Below, in pieces: positions 23,085 through 32,710 of a DNA stretch of 64,000 nt. Below the pieces are notes generated by a model that was not told the DNA's origin, made no database searches, and saw nothing but the letters and a program-made list of their open reading frames with translations. This DNA is from Carya illinoinensis (taxonomy: Eukaryota > Streptophyta > Magnoliopsida > Fagales > Juglandaceae), in assembly GCF_018687715.1 (NCBI RefSeq), contig NC_056758.1, forward strand, positions 28,336,967-28,400,966. Reading direction: 5' to 3'. How positions within the stretch are numbered: position 1 is the first letter of the stretch; each line of letters begins with the position of its first letter. The position numbers were made by a program, and so were the translations under genes.

Positions 23085-23295
23085 GGATTGAGCCCATCAA
23101 ACCCAAAGCTAATGGAAATTGATGAATTCTGTTCCAGTAATGGGTTGCATCCAAAGGGCTTAGTCATACACCTAATGGAACAAATACCAGGCCCAATGAT
23201 AAATTCCCAGAGAGATACAATCGGTGTTACATCGTTACATAGAGGTTTTCAAAGAGCCCAAAGGTCTTCCACCCCATCCCAGCCAAGACCACCAT

Positions 23296-24560
23296 ATCTA
23301 GTTGTTTGAGCGAGTGGGACCAACCAACACTAGACCATATCGGTACCTCTACTACCAGAAAGGAGAAATCAAGAAGTTGATAACTGAAATGCTTCAAAGT
23401 GGGACTATCCGACCCAACCAAAGCCCATATTCCTCTTTGGTACTCTTAGTTCAAAAGGCCGATGGTAGTTGGCAGATGTGCGTAGATTATCGGGCACTCA
23501 ACTAGGTCAACATCAAAGATAAGCACCCTATTCCCCTTATCGATGAACCATATGGGGCTGTGATTTTTTCCAAACTTGATCTCTGCTCCGAGTACCACCA
23601 AATTTTGGTCGCACCTGAAGATATCCCAAAAACAGCCTTCCAAACTCACCATGAACATTACGAATTTTTAGTGATGCCATTTTAGCTCACTAATGCTCCC
23701 TCCACATTTCAATGCTTAATAAATGATATCTTTAGAGCCTATTTACTTAGATTTGTGTCGGTGTTCTTCAACGACATTCTAATTTATAGTAAAAGTCTAA
23801 ATGACCATATAGTCCACCTTGGTATGGTCCTAGATCTACTCCAATCCCATCAACTTTATACTAGATTATCAAAATCTCGGTTTGGGTGTTTAGAAATTGA
23901 ATACCTTGGTCATGTAATTTTAGTTGATGGAGTAAAGGCCGATCCTTCTAAAATTACCTCTATTGCAGTGGCCTCTACCAAAAACTATCTGTGCCCTTAG
24001 AGGATTCTTAGGCCTCATAAGATATTACTGCAAATTCATCAAGGGATACAGCGCCATAGCCAATCCCTTAACTCAACTTCTCAAGAAAGACTCATTTCAA
24101 TGGAATGAAGCAACCACCATAGCCTTTAACCAACTCAAAAACGCCTTGTCTACCCCTTCTGTCCTAGGCCTACCCAACTTTACAAAGACCTTTGTTATTG
24201 AATGTGATGCCTCCAAAAAGGGGATTGATGATGTACTCATGCAGGAAGGGCACCCGTTGGCTTATGTCAGCCAAGGGCTAAAGGGCAAAAACCTCCACCT
24301 CTCGACATATGAGAAGGAGCTTCTTGCCCTAGTGCTAGCAGTCAAAAAATGGCGTTCATATATGCTAGGACAGAAATTCAAGATTCAAACAGACCAACAA
24401 GCATTAAAATATTTGGTAGAGTAATGGATTGGTATGCCAACTCAGTAAAAGTGGATATCCAAACTCTGAGGATATGAATTCAGTGTTGAATTCAAAGCAA
24501 GGCGTGAGAATAAAGCAGCAGATGCCCTATCCAAAATGCACCAATCGGAGACATCAGTCC
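23296..24560 (+). pseudogene. Reina-like reverse transcriptase and RNase H
   Basis: RT blocks: RPYRYLYYQKGEIKKLI, DGSWQMCVDYRALN (stop), [30 protein letters not shown] and the catalytic box as FFNDILIYS (normally FDDILIYS), so one catalytic Asp is lost. RNase H: IECDASKKGIDDVL, YVSQGLKGKNLHLSTYEKELLALV and QTDQQALKYLVE (stop at 24422). Two catalytic substitutions and several stops make it dead. Confidence 0.9.
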
Positions 24561-25990
24561 AAACAATCACTTTAACTCAAGCTCAAACACCATGGGTACA
24601 TCGAATTCAAGAAGCTTACCTGAGGGATCCTTAGCTACAATCACTGCACAACTAGCTACTAGAGGGTACTATGCAGCATAAGAATTTGTCCCTACAACAT
24701 GGTCTAGTCTTGTATAAAGGAAGGATTCATTTGGATGGTTGCTTGGACTTTCACTGGGAAGCCCTACATCAGATGCACGATACGCCATTAGCAGGGCATT
24801 TGGGTTATCACAAAATCCTAGCAAGAGTAAGGAGAAATTTCTACTAGCCTGGTGTGAAAACAGTAGTACGACACTATATCCATAATTGTGACATTTGCCA
24901 AAGATACAAAGTGGAACATTGCGCCCTCCAGCAGGCTTCCTTCAGCAACTCCCAATCCCAACTCAACCATGGTCTAACATCAATATGGATTGCATTGAAG
25001 GCCTCCCATAGTCTCACACTAAAGTTGTCATCATGGTGATTGTAGATCGCCTCACCAAATACGCTCACTTCATTGCCCTAAGCCATCCCTACACAACCCA
25101 AACAATAGCCAAACTCTTCACAGATCACATCTTCAAACTCCATAGAACTCCAAATTCCATTGTTAGTGACCGAGACTCCATTTTTATCTCACATTTCTGG
25201 TCTGAGTTTTGCAAGTTACAATAAACACAACTCAATTTAAGCATGACATATAACCCTCAATCTGACGGACAAACAGAGATTGTTAATCAATGTTTAGAAG
25301 GATACCTATGAAGATTTACTAGGGAGAAACCACACGCATGGAGTGATTGACTGTCGTTAGCTGAGTATTGGTACAATACCAATACACATTCCTTTACAAA
25401 AACCAGTCCCTTTGAAGCAGTCTATGGATTCTCTCCACCATAAATCCTCTAGTATGTACCCGGCACAACAAAGGTACAAGCTATCTATGACAACTTGCAG
25501 GACCGTGATGCAGTGCTACGGACTTTGAATGATAACTTACGCGAATCACAAGATCAAATGAAAAGGTATGCTAATTTCAAGAGAACATAATAGAACTTTG
25601 AGGAAAAAGACTAGGTTTACCTCAAGTTGAAGCCCTACAGACAACTTTCAGCATCTCTTCACTGAAATCAGAAACTCACCCCCAAATTTTATGGCCCATT
25701 TCATATCGAGGAGAAAATTGGGAATGTTGCTTACCGCTTGATTCTTCCACCAGAGTCCAAAATCCACCAGGTATTTCACATCTCTTGCTTGAAAAGGCGA
25801 TTGGGGTCTTCAGTCATTCCACAAAGCCAGCTCCCTCCAGTTAACCTTGATGGCTCCATTCATCCTGAACCGACAAAGATATTAGATCGCGAGCACGAAA
25901 CAAGGCAATCACTGAAGTACTTGTGCAGTGGCAAGGGTTAAGGTGAGAGAGCTCGACGTGGGAAACCTTATAAGATTTCAAGACAAGATT
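24561..25990 (+). pseudogene. Reina-like integrase with chromodomain
   Basis: Zinc domain: HDTPLAGHLGYHKILARV and HNCDICQRYK. Core: VDRLTKYAHFIAL, IVSDRDSIFISHFWSEF (Asp) and NPQSDGQTEIVNQCLEGYL (Glu). Then FHIEEKIGNVAYRLILPP and HPVFHISCLKR-like linker motifs. The chromodomain follows at about 25855-25990: PEPTKILDRE in one frame, then AITEVLVQWQGL and ESSTWETL in another. That VQWQGL...STWE pattern is the chromodomain hallmark that classes the element as a chromovirus. Several stops are present. Confidence 0.88.
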
Positions 25991-26028
25991 CGGAGGCCTT
26001 GCGACAAGGTTGTCGAAGAGGGAGGGTT

Positions 26029-26402
26029 TGTCATGTGACCCATGGCATTCTCTTATCACAGTCGTTCGATTGATCTAATGGATGTCCGTGTCTTTGTTAG
26101 CTTTTAATAGTCTAGAATGTTCTCATTGAATTAGTCTATGTATTTCGGTTATGTTGGTCTGGGTCTTTAGCATAGATAGTGGGCCGTTAGGCTACTTTCT
26201 ATTTTCCAATCCACATATTTAATTTATGGGCTACTAAGCCAGTAACACTAGTGCTGCGTAGTGGGTTGTTATATTCAGTTGAGTCTGTATCTATTTATAT
26301 GGTTGAATTCAAATTAATGAAGTACGTTTTTGCTTTGAGTCCAAATTGAATTGTGGAGGTTAGGCCCCTCGAAGTGCCTTCATTTTGTTTACGTGCTTGA
26401 CA
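26029..26402 (+). repeat. Reina-like 3' LTR
   Basis: 374 bp. Pairs with 21109-21478; preceded by a purine tract and followed by GTATG. Confidence 0.93.
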
Positions 26403-26407
26403 GTATG

Positions 26408-26625
26408 CAAAATATGCTTGGAAAGTTGATGACTTGGAGACTCGGGAAAGAGATGTTAGTGAAGAGTCGGGTTGGAAACTCGTGCATGGGGATGTTTTCA
26501 AGCCTCCTTGCCAGCTAGTTCTTCTTTTGGCTGTTGTTGGGAAAAACACCCAACTTGCTTTGCTTGGTCTCCAGGTTATCTTATTGGAAATTGTGGCATT
26601 GACTTGGGAATGGGTGTGGATGTCA
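26408..26625 (+). pseudogene. TM9SF/EMP70 gene fragment, part 2
   Basis: Continues the fragment that stops at 21108: DDLETRERDVSEESGWKLVHGDVF then KPPCQLVLLLAVVG and a hydrophobic helix TQLALLGLQVILLEIVAL. The SEESGWKLVHGDVFRPP block is one of the most conserved in plant TM9SF proteins. Homology fades near 26610, where a different gene fragment begins. There is no intron at the joint; the reading frame is nearly intact here. Confidence 0.92.
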
Positions 26626-26639
26626 TAGTGGAAGTGCAG

Positions 26640-26950
26640 TTTTATGGGAGTAGTGCGTTTGTTATGCAAAGAAAGGTTATCAATAATGTAATCTTGGAGG
26701 GTTCATTTGTTGATGTATACAGAAAATGTAGGGTTCTCAATGATGCATGCAGAATGTTAGATGAGATCAAGGATCTATCTGGCATCTCTTGCAATGTGAT
26801 TGTAAGGTGCATGGTATCTCAAGATGGTTGATGGAAGAGAGGTGATGTTTATGTTTTTCCAAGGTTCATAGAAAGTGTTAGGCCCTTGAATTTTACATTC
26901 CTTAATGCACTCATTTCTTGTTCAAAACTATCCGCACTAGAAGAGGGATA
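26640..26950 (+). pseudogene. Pentatricopeptide-repeat (PPR) gene fragment
   Basis: EGSFVDVYRKCRVLNDACRMLDEIKD, SGISCNVIVRC, then (after frame changes and stops) ESVRPLNFTFLNALISCSKLSALEEG. These fit two to three PPR units of the plant 'DVYGKCR...A.RMFDEI...SWNVI.R' type. Intact proteins bind organelle RNA. It starts about 15 bases after TM9SF homology ends, on the same strand. It may or may not come from the same gene as the PPR-like piece at 19640-19760. Confidence 0.82.
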
Positions 26951-27039
26951 TCAACCTATGTTGATAATTTATAATGTGCTTCTGAACGTGTATGGAAAAA
27001 TGGATATGTCATGGAATAAGATTTTGGACGTTTTTATGG

Positions 27040-27248
27040 CATGAAGAGTAAGGGTATGGCTTGGTTCAATTTGAGTATGAGAAATCTACAAACCATGCTA
27101 TTGAGAAGCTAAATGGCTCTACTGTTGGAGAGAAGCAAATATATGTTTTAAAGTTTGTCAAAAAGAGTGACAGGATTTTGCCCAACATTGATGCTAAATA
27201 TACAAATTTGTATTTAAAAAATATGAATCTAGATGTCATGGAAGAGGA
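27040..27248 (+). pseudogene. Poly(A)-binding protein (PABP) RRM fragment
   Basis: After a 1-base slip near 27055, the frame reads VQFEYEKSTNHAIEKLNGSTV, GEKQIYVLKFVKKSDR and DAKYTNLYLKNMNLDV. This is the end of RRM2, the linker and the start of RRM3 of plant cytoplasmic PABP. The RNP1 motif (KGYGFVQF in the family) is recognisable at the 5' edge. The frame then runs straight into the next fragment at about 27240. PABP binds mRNA poly(A) tails; only about 65 residues remain. Confidence 0.88.
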
Positions 27249-27760
27249 AGCTAAGACAAAAGCTAAGAACATGGAGGAAGAAATTGGTAGATTCCAGAAG
27301 ACAATGGAATAAAAGAATGCAAAGCTTCAAGCTTTGGCATCTACTGCTGAGAAGTACCTCAAGGAGTTGGATGGTCTTAGATTACAACTTTTAGCTACTC
27401 AAGCAATTGTAGATTCAAGTGTTGCTTCAGCTTGATTAGTAAAGTTACAGTGTTTAGCCCTTGCAAAGGAATTAGAGGAGAAGAACAGTTCACTAAAGGA
27501 GCATGAGGATCGAGTAGTTAGAATAGGAGAGCAATTAGATATTCTGCAGAGGGATCTTCAAGCCAGGAAACCCTCCTGAAAGCTACTGAAAGATGATAGT
27601 TTTGAGAATTGAAAATGAGATTATGCAAGTTGTTGCAGAAGTTGGAGTAAACAAGGATTAATAAGCTTTTGATTGTTAAAGATAAAGAAATAGGTCAACT
27701 GAAGGATGAAATCAAGATAATATCTGCACACTAGAAGTGATTGCTGAAAGGCAATAGCAG
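27249..27760 (+). pseudogene. Coiled-coil gene fragment, NEAP-like (nuclear-envelope-associated protein)
   Basis: KNAKLQALASTAEKYLKELDGL, LQCLALAKELEEKNSSLKEHED, GEQLDILQRDLQA, then (shifted) VLRIENEIMQVVAEVG, INKLLIVKDKEIGQLKDEIKI. Heptad-rich and Glu/Lys/Leu-rich throughout. It resembles from memory the middle of plant NEAP proteins, which line the inner nuclear envelope. The usual C-terminal membrane helix is not reached. Five or more stops. If not NEAP, it is another long coiled-coil protein. Confidence 0.65.
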
Positions 27761-27853
27761 CAGCGACAATTCTTTTCCAATTCAACTTATTCGCACCCAC
27801 TCAAAGATGCATACTCCCATCTTGTGGTTAAGGTGCTTTAAAGAGATAGGGCT

Positions 27854-28815
27854 TGTCACCGTTCAAGAATGAAATACATGGGCCATGGGCTAATTTAATT
27901 TTATTAGTAATTTCCTTTATTTTGGTTGAGCATGTTATTTATTTATTTATTTTTTGAAAGGTGAAACATTGTTTCATACATTAATGAAGCAGACAATTAC
28001 AACTTTTGACCTGTAAAATACAAATCAAATTCTAACCTTTTCTCGCTCTCCAGCCCACAAATTTCTTTGCAGCTGACAGGGTCTTGTCCAATGCCTTCAG
28101 ACTAATTGTCTAAGAGACAGGCCTCCAGACTAACCATCTGAGAGACTTAACTCTGTCTTAGACTAAGACAGACCACACAACTCCCCCTCCCATCGAGTGG
28201 AGCACAAAACTCTACAAACCCTCGGTCCTAGAGACTGTTTCCTACTACAACCTAAAACAAACTAAATAATCGAAAATACAGGAAAAGCCTTCAAAAACAC
28301 GTGATACACAGTGAAAACTAAAAATACATGGCCTGAAGCCCAGCCCAGCCCAAACGAAAGCCCAGCCTATTAGGAGAGCCACTTAGGGTTTCATTGCTTA
28401 TTCCAGCTGCTCCCTCTCCGTGCCGCGTTCTCCCCCCAAGCAGGTGCAGAGACCACCAAGTGTATAATTCTCCTCCAAGCTCACGACTCCAAACACAACA
28501 TTATACATTAAAGCAAAGCTGAAGGAGTACAACAGAACCCTCCTCCTTTCTTTTCTACTGTTGTGCAGTACATGAGCTGCTCATGTGCTGACCACCACGA
28601 AGCACAGAGAGCACCACGAAGCCTTTCTGACGTGACCCTTGTTTAGACTATAGGATAGGAAGTAGACCTGGGCCCTTTGTTTTATTTTTGTTCTATAGTT
28701 TTAATTTCTGTTAGCTCGGCCTGTGTAGGGGTCAACATGTTTATGTACCAGCCAAGTGTTGATCATCCATCCAGAAGCTTAATACAATATATTTTTTCTC
28801 CTTCTATTGGAGGCA
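27854..28815 (+). repeat. Direct repeat, right copy (partner 12544-12836), split by a retroposon
   Basis: Starts TGTCACCGTTCAAGAATG and ends GGAGGCAAGG. The outer parts (27854-27950 and 28646-28815) align with the left copy. The middle is an insertion with an A-rich tail. The short stretch AAAGAGATAGGG just before the repeat looks like a polypurine tract. Confidence 0.6.
27951..28645 (-). mobile_element. Retroposon insertion with (TAAA)n-type tail, probably LINE/SINE-derived
   Basis: On - the segment ends in an A/T tail (AAAAAATAAATAAATAAAT, 27942-27955 region) next to AGCATGTTATTT. That 12-mer is the duplication kept on both sides of a tail remnant in the left repeat copy (12623-12669). No coding sequence is recognised. 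GTGAAACATTGTTTCAC near 27961 is a palindrome. Class is uncertain. Confidence 0.5.
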
Positions 28816-30507
28816 AGGTCATTCTTGAATTTGACCAATTTTCTTGCACTTTCTCATATTTTCTATTCATCCAAAAACCTACCTTCTAATGTGTTACACC
28901 TTGGGAGCCCCAAAAAGAAAAAAATATGGTCCACAGTATGATCGATGGATGTTCCGAATTAAATAATGTATCCACAGAACACAAGTTTACCATGAACAAA
29001 AAGAACAGCCATGGTACATTTCTAATTTCACTTTATATAGGAAAAAAAAACTAAAAAAGAAAAAGAAGAAGAAGAAGAAGAAGAAGAAGAAGAAGAATAA
29101 GAAGACGAAGAAGAAGCCATTACAAGAAAGAAAGGAAGAAGACATTACAAGAAAGAAAGGCAACCCGCACGATCATAATCAGTATTCATAATGCTATATT
29201 ACACTTCCATGCGTCATGAAGGAAATCACGAAGGTAAAGAGAGGAGTACCACAGCTACATAGGAATTATACAAAAATAATCCCACAAATTAATATGGTTT
29301 TGTGAAATTACTTTTGTATAATCTCATTGTGGCTAGAATATTTCTCATATAAAAATGGTGATTTTATCAGCCAGATCATCAATATGCTTCGGAAATTAAA
29401 GGATGGTACACGAGCATGAATTCATCTTTCCCATATGCTCCTCATCTTCGTCCACAAAGCATCCCAAGAAAAAGCGACAATGCCCCGACAAGAAATACAA
29501 TTAAGATCGTATATTAGACGCTATGATTTTAACAAAAAAAACTCAAGTAAACTAGCTAGTGCTCGAATATCTCGAGAATATAATGGCTAAACTAGAATAA
29601 AGTTACTTCAGTCACAGTGTCTCTCGCCTTCCTGTAGTTAATATCTTATTCTTTTTTTTTTTCATAATATATTACTCAGCATATTACCTTTAGAAATAGA
29701 GAAATAACCTCTACAAATCCTAAATAAACAATTATCGCACAAGCCTTTGTAAAAAAGTAGACTCCACCTTGAAAAATTACAAAAAAAATATTTTTTAATA
29801 GTGGGACCCACTTTTTTATAAAGGACTTATACGGAATTTGTCTATTTGAAACTTATACCTAGCATTACTCAAATAAATATACCTACTTATAAATGCAGAG
29901 AGAATTTTTCTGAATATATGGCAGTTAATATTTGCAGCAACTGTGCAAGGCATGCTCTTAGAAACGTTTTTAAGATACTTGTACTGTAGAGTCCTGCATA
30001 CAGCTATTTGACGTGTTGGGTATGATCACTACTGAGTGAGGGTATGAAAACAAATATTCTACTTAGTCTACCGTGTTAATTTTTAGCCAGCTTCATGTGG
30101 AGCAATTGATCATCCTCCTTCTCTAGCCTTTATTTTAGGGGCTGATTAGCTCTTGAGGGAATCTTTAATAAAGAAAGTCTTGAAACCCATTCTGTCAGAC
30201 TGGAAAGAAATTTGCATTTTACATCTATGAAACGAGCCTAACACCATCAATTCAGAATCATTGAACGAAAATAAATAAAAAGTGACATGAAAATTTTAAC
30301 TTTAACAAAGATTATTGAAACAGACATTAGTTCTTGTGAAGAATGAAAAATTGACAGGGTTTTGGGTTAAAAGGCAGGAACTTTAGAGGATGTCTTGAAG
30401 GAAAAGAGATTAGAAAATCCGCCTTTTGGGTCGATTTTGAACCCCCAAGAAATAGCTAAATTACAAATCCTAATCCACCTGTATGAAGACACAGAAAATG
30501 TATTTAC
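28816..30507. other. Intergenic, downstream of the MUB gene on -
   Basis: AT-rich with no supported gene. Holds a (GAA)n tract and a small duplication (CATTACAAGAAAGAAAGG twice, 29118-29161). The missing last exon of MUB should lie here, but I see no frame ending in a CaaX box. Confidence 0.5.
29061..29097. repeat. (GAA/AAG)n microsatellite
   Basis: About 12 AAG units, with an imperfect continuation to about 29115. Confidence 0.95.
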
Positions 30508-31560
30508 CTTTCTTCTTTTTGGCGACAGGAGGCTGTACTACCACATGCATGGTAATAACACCACAAGGAAGGTCACCAATGGTTGTTCTGGAATCAGCAA
30601 GTGTCTTGTTATCATCCAAAATTTTACCAGCATGTATGAGTTTTACATCATGCATTGACTTTGGAGTGATTGTTTTGCCTGGAAATAAGGTTCTAGTTAA
30701 ACATTCCGGAAAAAGTTATAGCACCATAGTGTACATAAGAAGTCACCCCAGGAAAATACAGGCAAGTGCATGTGCAATGGTCCATATAACCGTCGGGAAA
30801 AAGTATTTTGTCCTACCATGTCAATTCGTCAATAGCACTTCACATTATCCTTTTGGATAGTGAAAAAAAATTATTGAAGAAAACAAGAGAAAGTAGTATT
30901 CATGTACTACAGAGATGTGACTCTCATTGTTCATTTTTCCTTTTGGAATTAAACAAATGTTATGAGCATCCAGTAGTTCCAAAAAATTGCAACACATGCT
31001 CTTCACCAATAGTAGTTTAAACACTCAAGGCTTTAGCTAAAGCTCCATTTATTGAGCAAATCACAGCTTCCACCTCACAAGAGTTTAACATGGGTTTTGG
31101 CAGAGGTTAATGTTTTTATCTCAAGTCAACAGACAAGATAATGTCCAGGAATACCGTAGGCCAATATTACCTCTACGACTGTTACAATTCCCTCACTAAA
31201 TGCAATGCAATTCCAAAAATCTGGGGACAGAATTCGCAGTTGGATTGTTGATTAGAACTTCATTATTTTGGTAAATTGGAACTTTTATGGTAAATCAGAG
31301 GTTCCAAGTGGCAAAATACATTGTGGGGGGTGGGTGAGTTGGGGAGGGAAGGGGAGGAGGAATGTAGGCATTCTGCATATAGGAACTCAAAAGTAACAAG
31401 TGAACATACGGATATAAGATGACAAACCTTGAGGCCACTCAGCAACAAGTTTTTGTTTAAGAGTTGCAACTGTTGTTGATGATGCATAAGTACCATGGGC
31501 CATATCTGTACCATCATAAATGCGAAACTTAAGCTCGATGCACTCCTCTCCTTCACCCAT
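30508..31560 (-). CDS. Membrane-anchored ubiquitin-fold protein (MUB), last exon not found
   Basis: Exon 1 is 31560-31428 (ATG at 31560; MGEGEECIELKFRIYDGTDM, then TVATLKQKLVAEWPQ) with donor AAG|GT at 31427. Exon 2 is 30678-30508, after acceptor TTTCCAG at 30679, and carries HDVKLIHAGKILDDNKTLAD, TTIGDLPCGVITMHVVVQPP and a Lys run. Splicing joins in frame (Gly codon split 1+2). The 101 codons cover the whole ubiquitin-like fold. MUBs are prenylated or acylated at a C-terminal Cys and hold E2 enzymes at the plasma membrane. Exon 2 ends in phase 1 with a donor GTAAATAC at 30507; the tail with the CaaX Cys (about 16 residues) is not seen. A candidate acceptor near 30209 gives an immediate stop. 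So this is a gene with an unfound distal exon, or a 3'-truncated copy. Confidence 0.82.
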
Positions 31561-32710
31561 TATGTAGCCCTTGTCCTCCTATGCCAAGCTTGAAAACACT
31601 ATGTAACACCAAAACAGTGCTTCCACTGAAAAAATCTAGTCTCGCCCTACCCACCTGAAAATGAATCCCAAAAACTCAAAACTTCATGTTATGTTAGCAT
31701 ACAACTCCTTTTGGCTTCAGACGAATCAGGGGGAAGAAGAAGTTGTACGAAATCTACAACTTCCAGGACACTTCTCACTTTTTCTCCGCATCCAAACAAA
31801 GGAAATCCAAATATCAATGCAACAAACTGCAAAGTACCAAAAAAAAATTATACTGACCTCTGGAAATTTACAGAAACTATCCTTCTGCGCGGAAGTATGA
31901 AACAAAAGTACATCTGACTCGATGGCTATCGAACCAATCCAGCCAAGTAAGCACTTCATATGATCGAATAGCTTCCACGGCCAACAGTCCCCCAAAAAAT
32001 GTCTCTAAAACGATAGATTGATACCTCTATCAAAATCGAATTCAAGAACACCAGCAAGAATGAAAGATCAATATTGCATACCGATCTCTCTATACAACAA
32101 CTGAATTACAACCTCCCAAAGAAAGTTCAAAAAGATCGAAAGGATGATAAAAGACAACTGATACCAAAGAAATCTCAACTAAATATAGCTTGTTATACGA
32201 GTGAAGAAAATACAAAACGCTAGGCCTAGATTGGATAGCTAAAAGGCAACATATAATGAGCAGAGAAACTGCAATTTTCATTGTCTAAACTGATAGAATT
32301 TGAAGAGAAAAATAAAAGACTCCAGTGACACAAATAGAGTTGGTAGTAGATAACACGTAGGCTATACTCCCATTTTCTTGAAACAAAAATTGAAATGACA
32401 CCGTGTTATTTTCCATCATTTACTCGGGAACCAAACAGAGAGTATTTGGAGATGATACCTGGTCAAGAAGCCATGAATTGAAGATCGGTCAGAGAGAGAG
32501 AAGAGTTGCTCTCTGTATCTCTTATCTGTTTATTCTTTTTGTTCCGTGAAATCTCTCTCTGAGACCAAAGAAACGGATGCAGAGATGATTGATCAATAAT
32601 AGATTTTGAAACTTTGTGTTTATGGGATTTGTTCAGGCGCAGCCATAGCTCCATCTCGAATAATTCGATGCCACGTCTCCAGCTGCTCCGTCAAATGACT
32701 ATAATGGGCT
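31561..32710 (-). promoter_or_regulatory. Likely MUB 5' UTR with intron and promoter
   Basis: A possible 5' UTR exon on - (about 32660-32463, CT/GA-rich) ends in CTTGACCAG|GTATCATC at about 32460. A matching acceptor TTTTTTCAG|TGG lies near 31628, leaving a second leader exon up to the ATG. TGGGCTT-type site II motifs occur near 32705. Exon limits are inferred from splice signals only. Confidence 0.45.

Larger units (their letters stand above)
21109..26402 (+). mobile_element. Reina-like chromovirus (Ty3/gypsy), TSD GTATG, degenerate
   Basis: LTRs 21109-21478 and 26029-26402 begin TGTCATGTGACC and end GCTTGACA. A perfect 5-bp duplication GTATG flanks the element (21104-21108 and 26403-26407). 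A primer-like TGGTATCCAAAG follows the 5' LTR and a purine tract GAAGAGGGAGGG precedes the 3' LTR. Gag, protease, RT, RNase H, integrase and a chromodomain follow in order. Size 5294 bp with short LTRs suits Reina. I count about 28 substitutions between LTRs (7-8%), more than twice the Athila value. Removing it rejoins the two halves of the TM9SF pseudogene. Confidence 0.93.

Noticed and set aside
30483..30860. 125-codon frame on + as a gene
   Set aside because: It is the antisense shadow of MUB exon 2, whose - strand frame has the conserved ubiquitin-fold motifs.
31661..31995. Overlapping frames on both strands upstream of MUB
   Set aside because: They fall in the probable 5' UTR intron and have no recognised domain.
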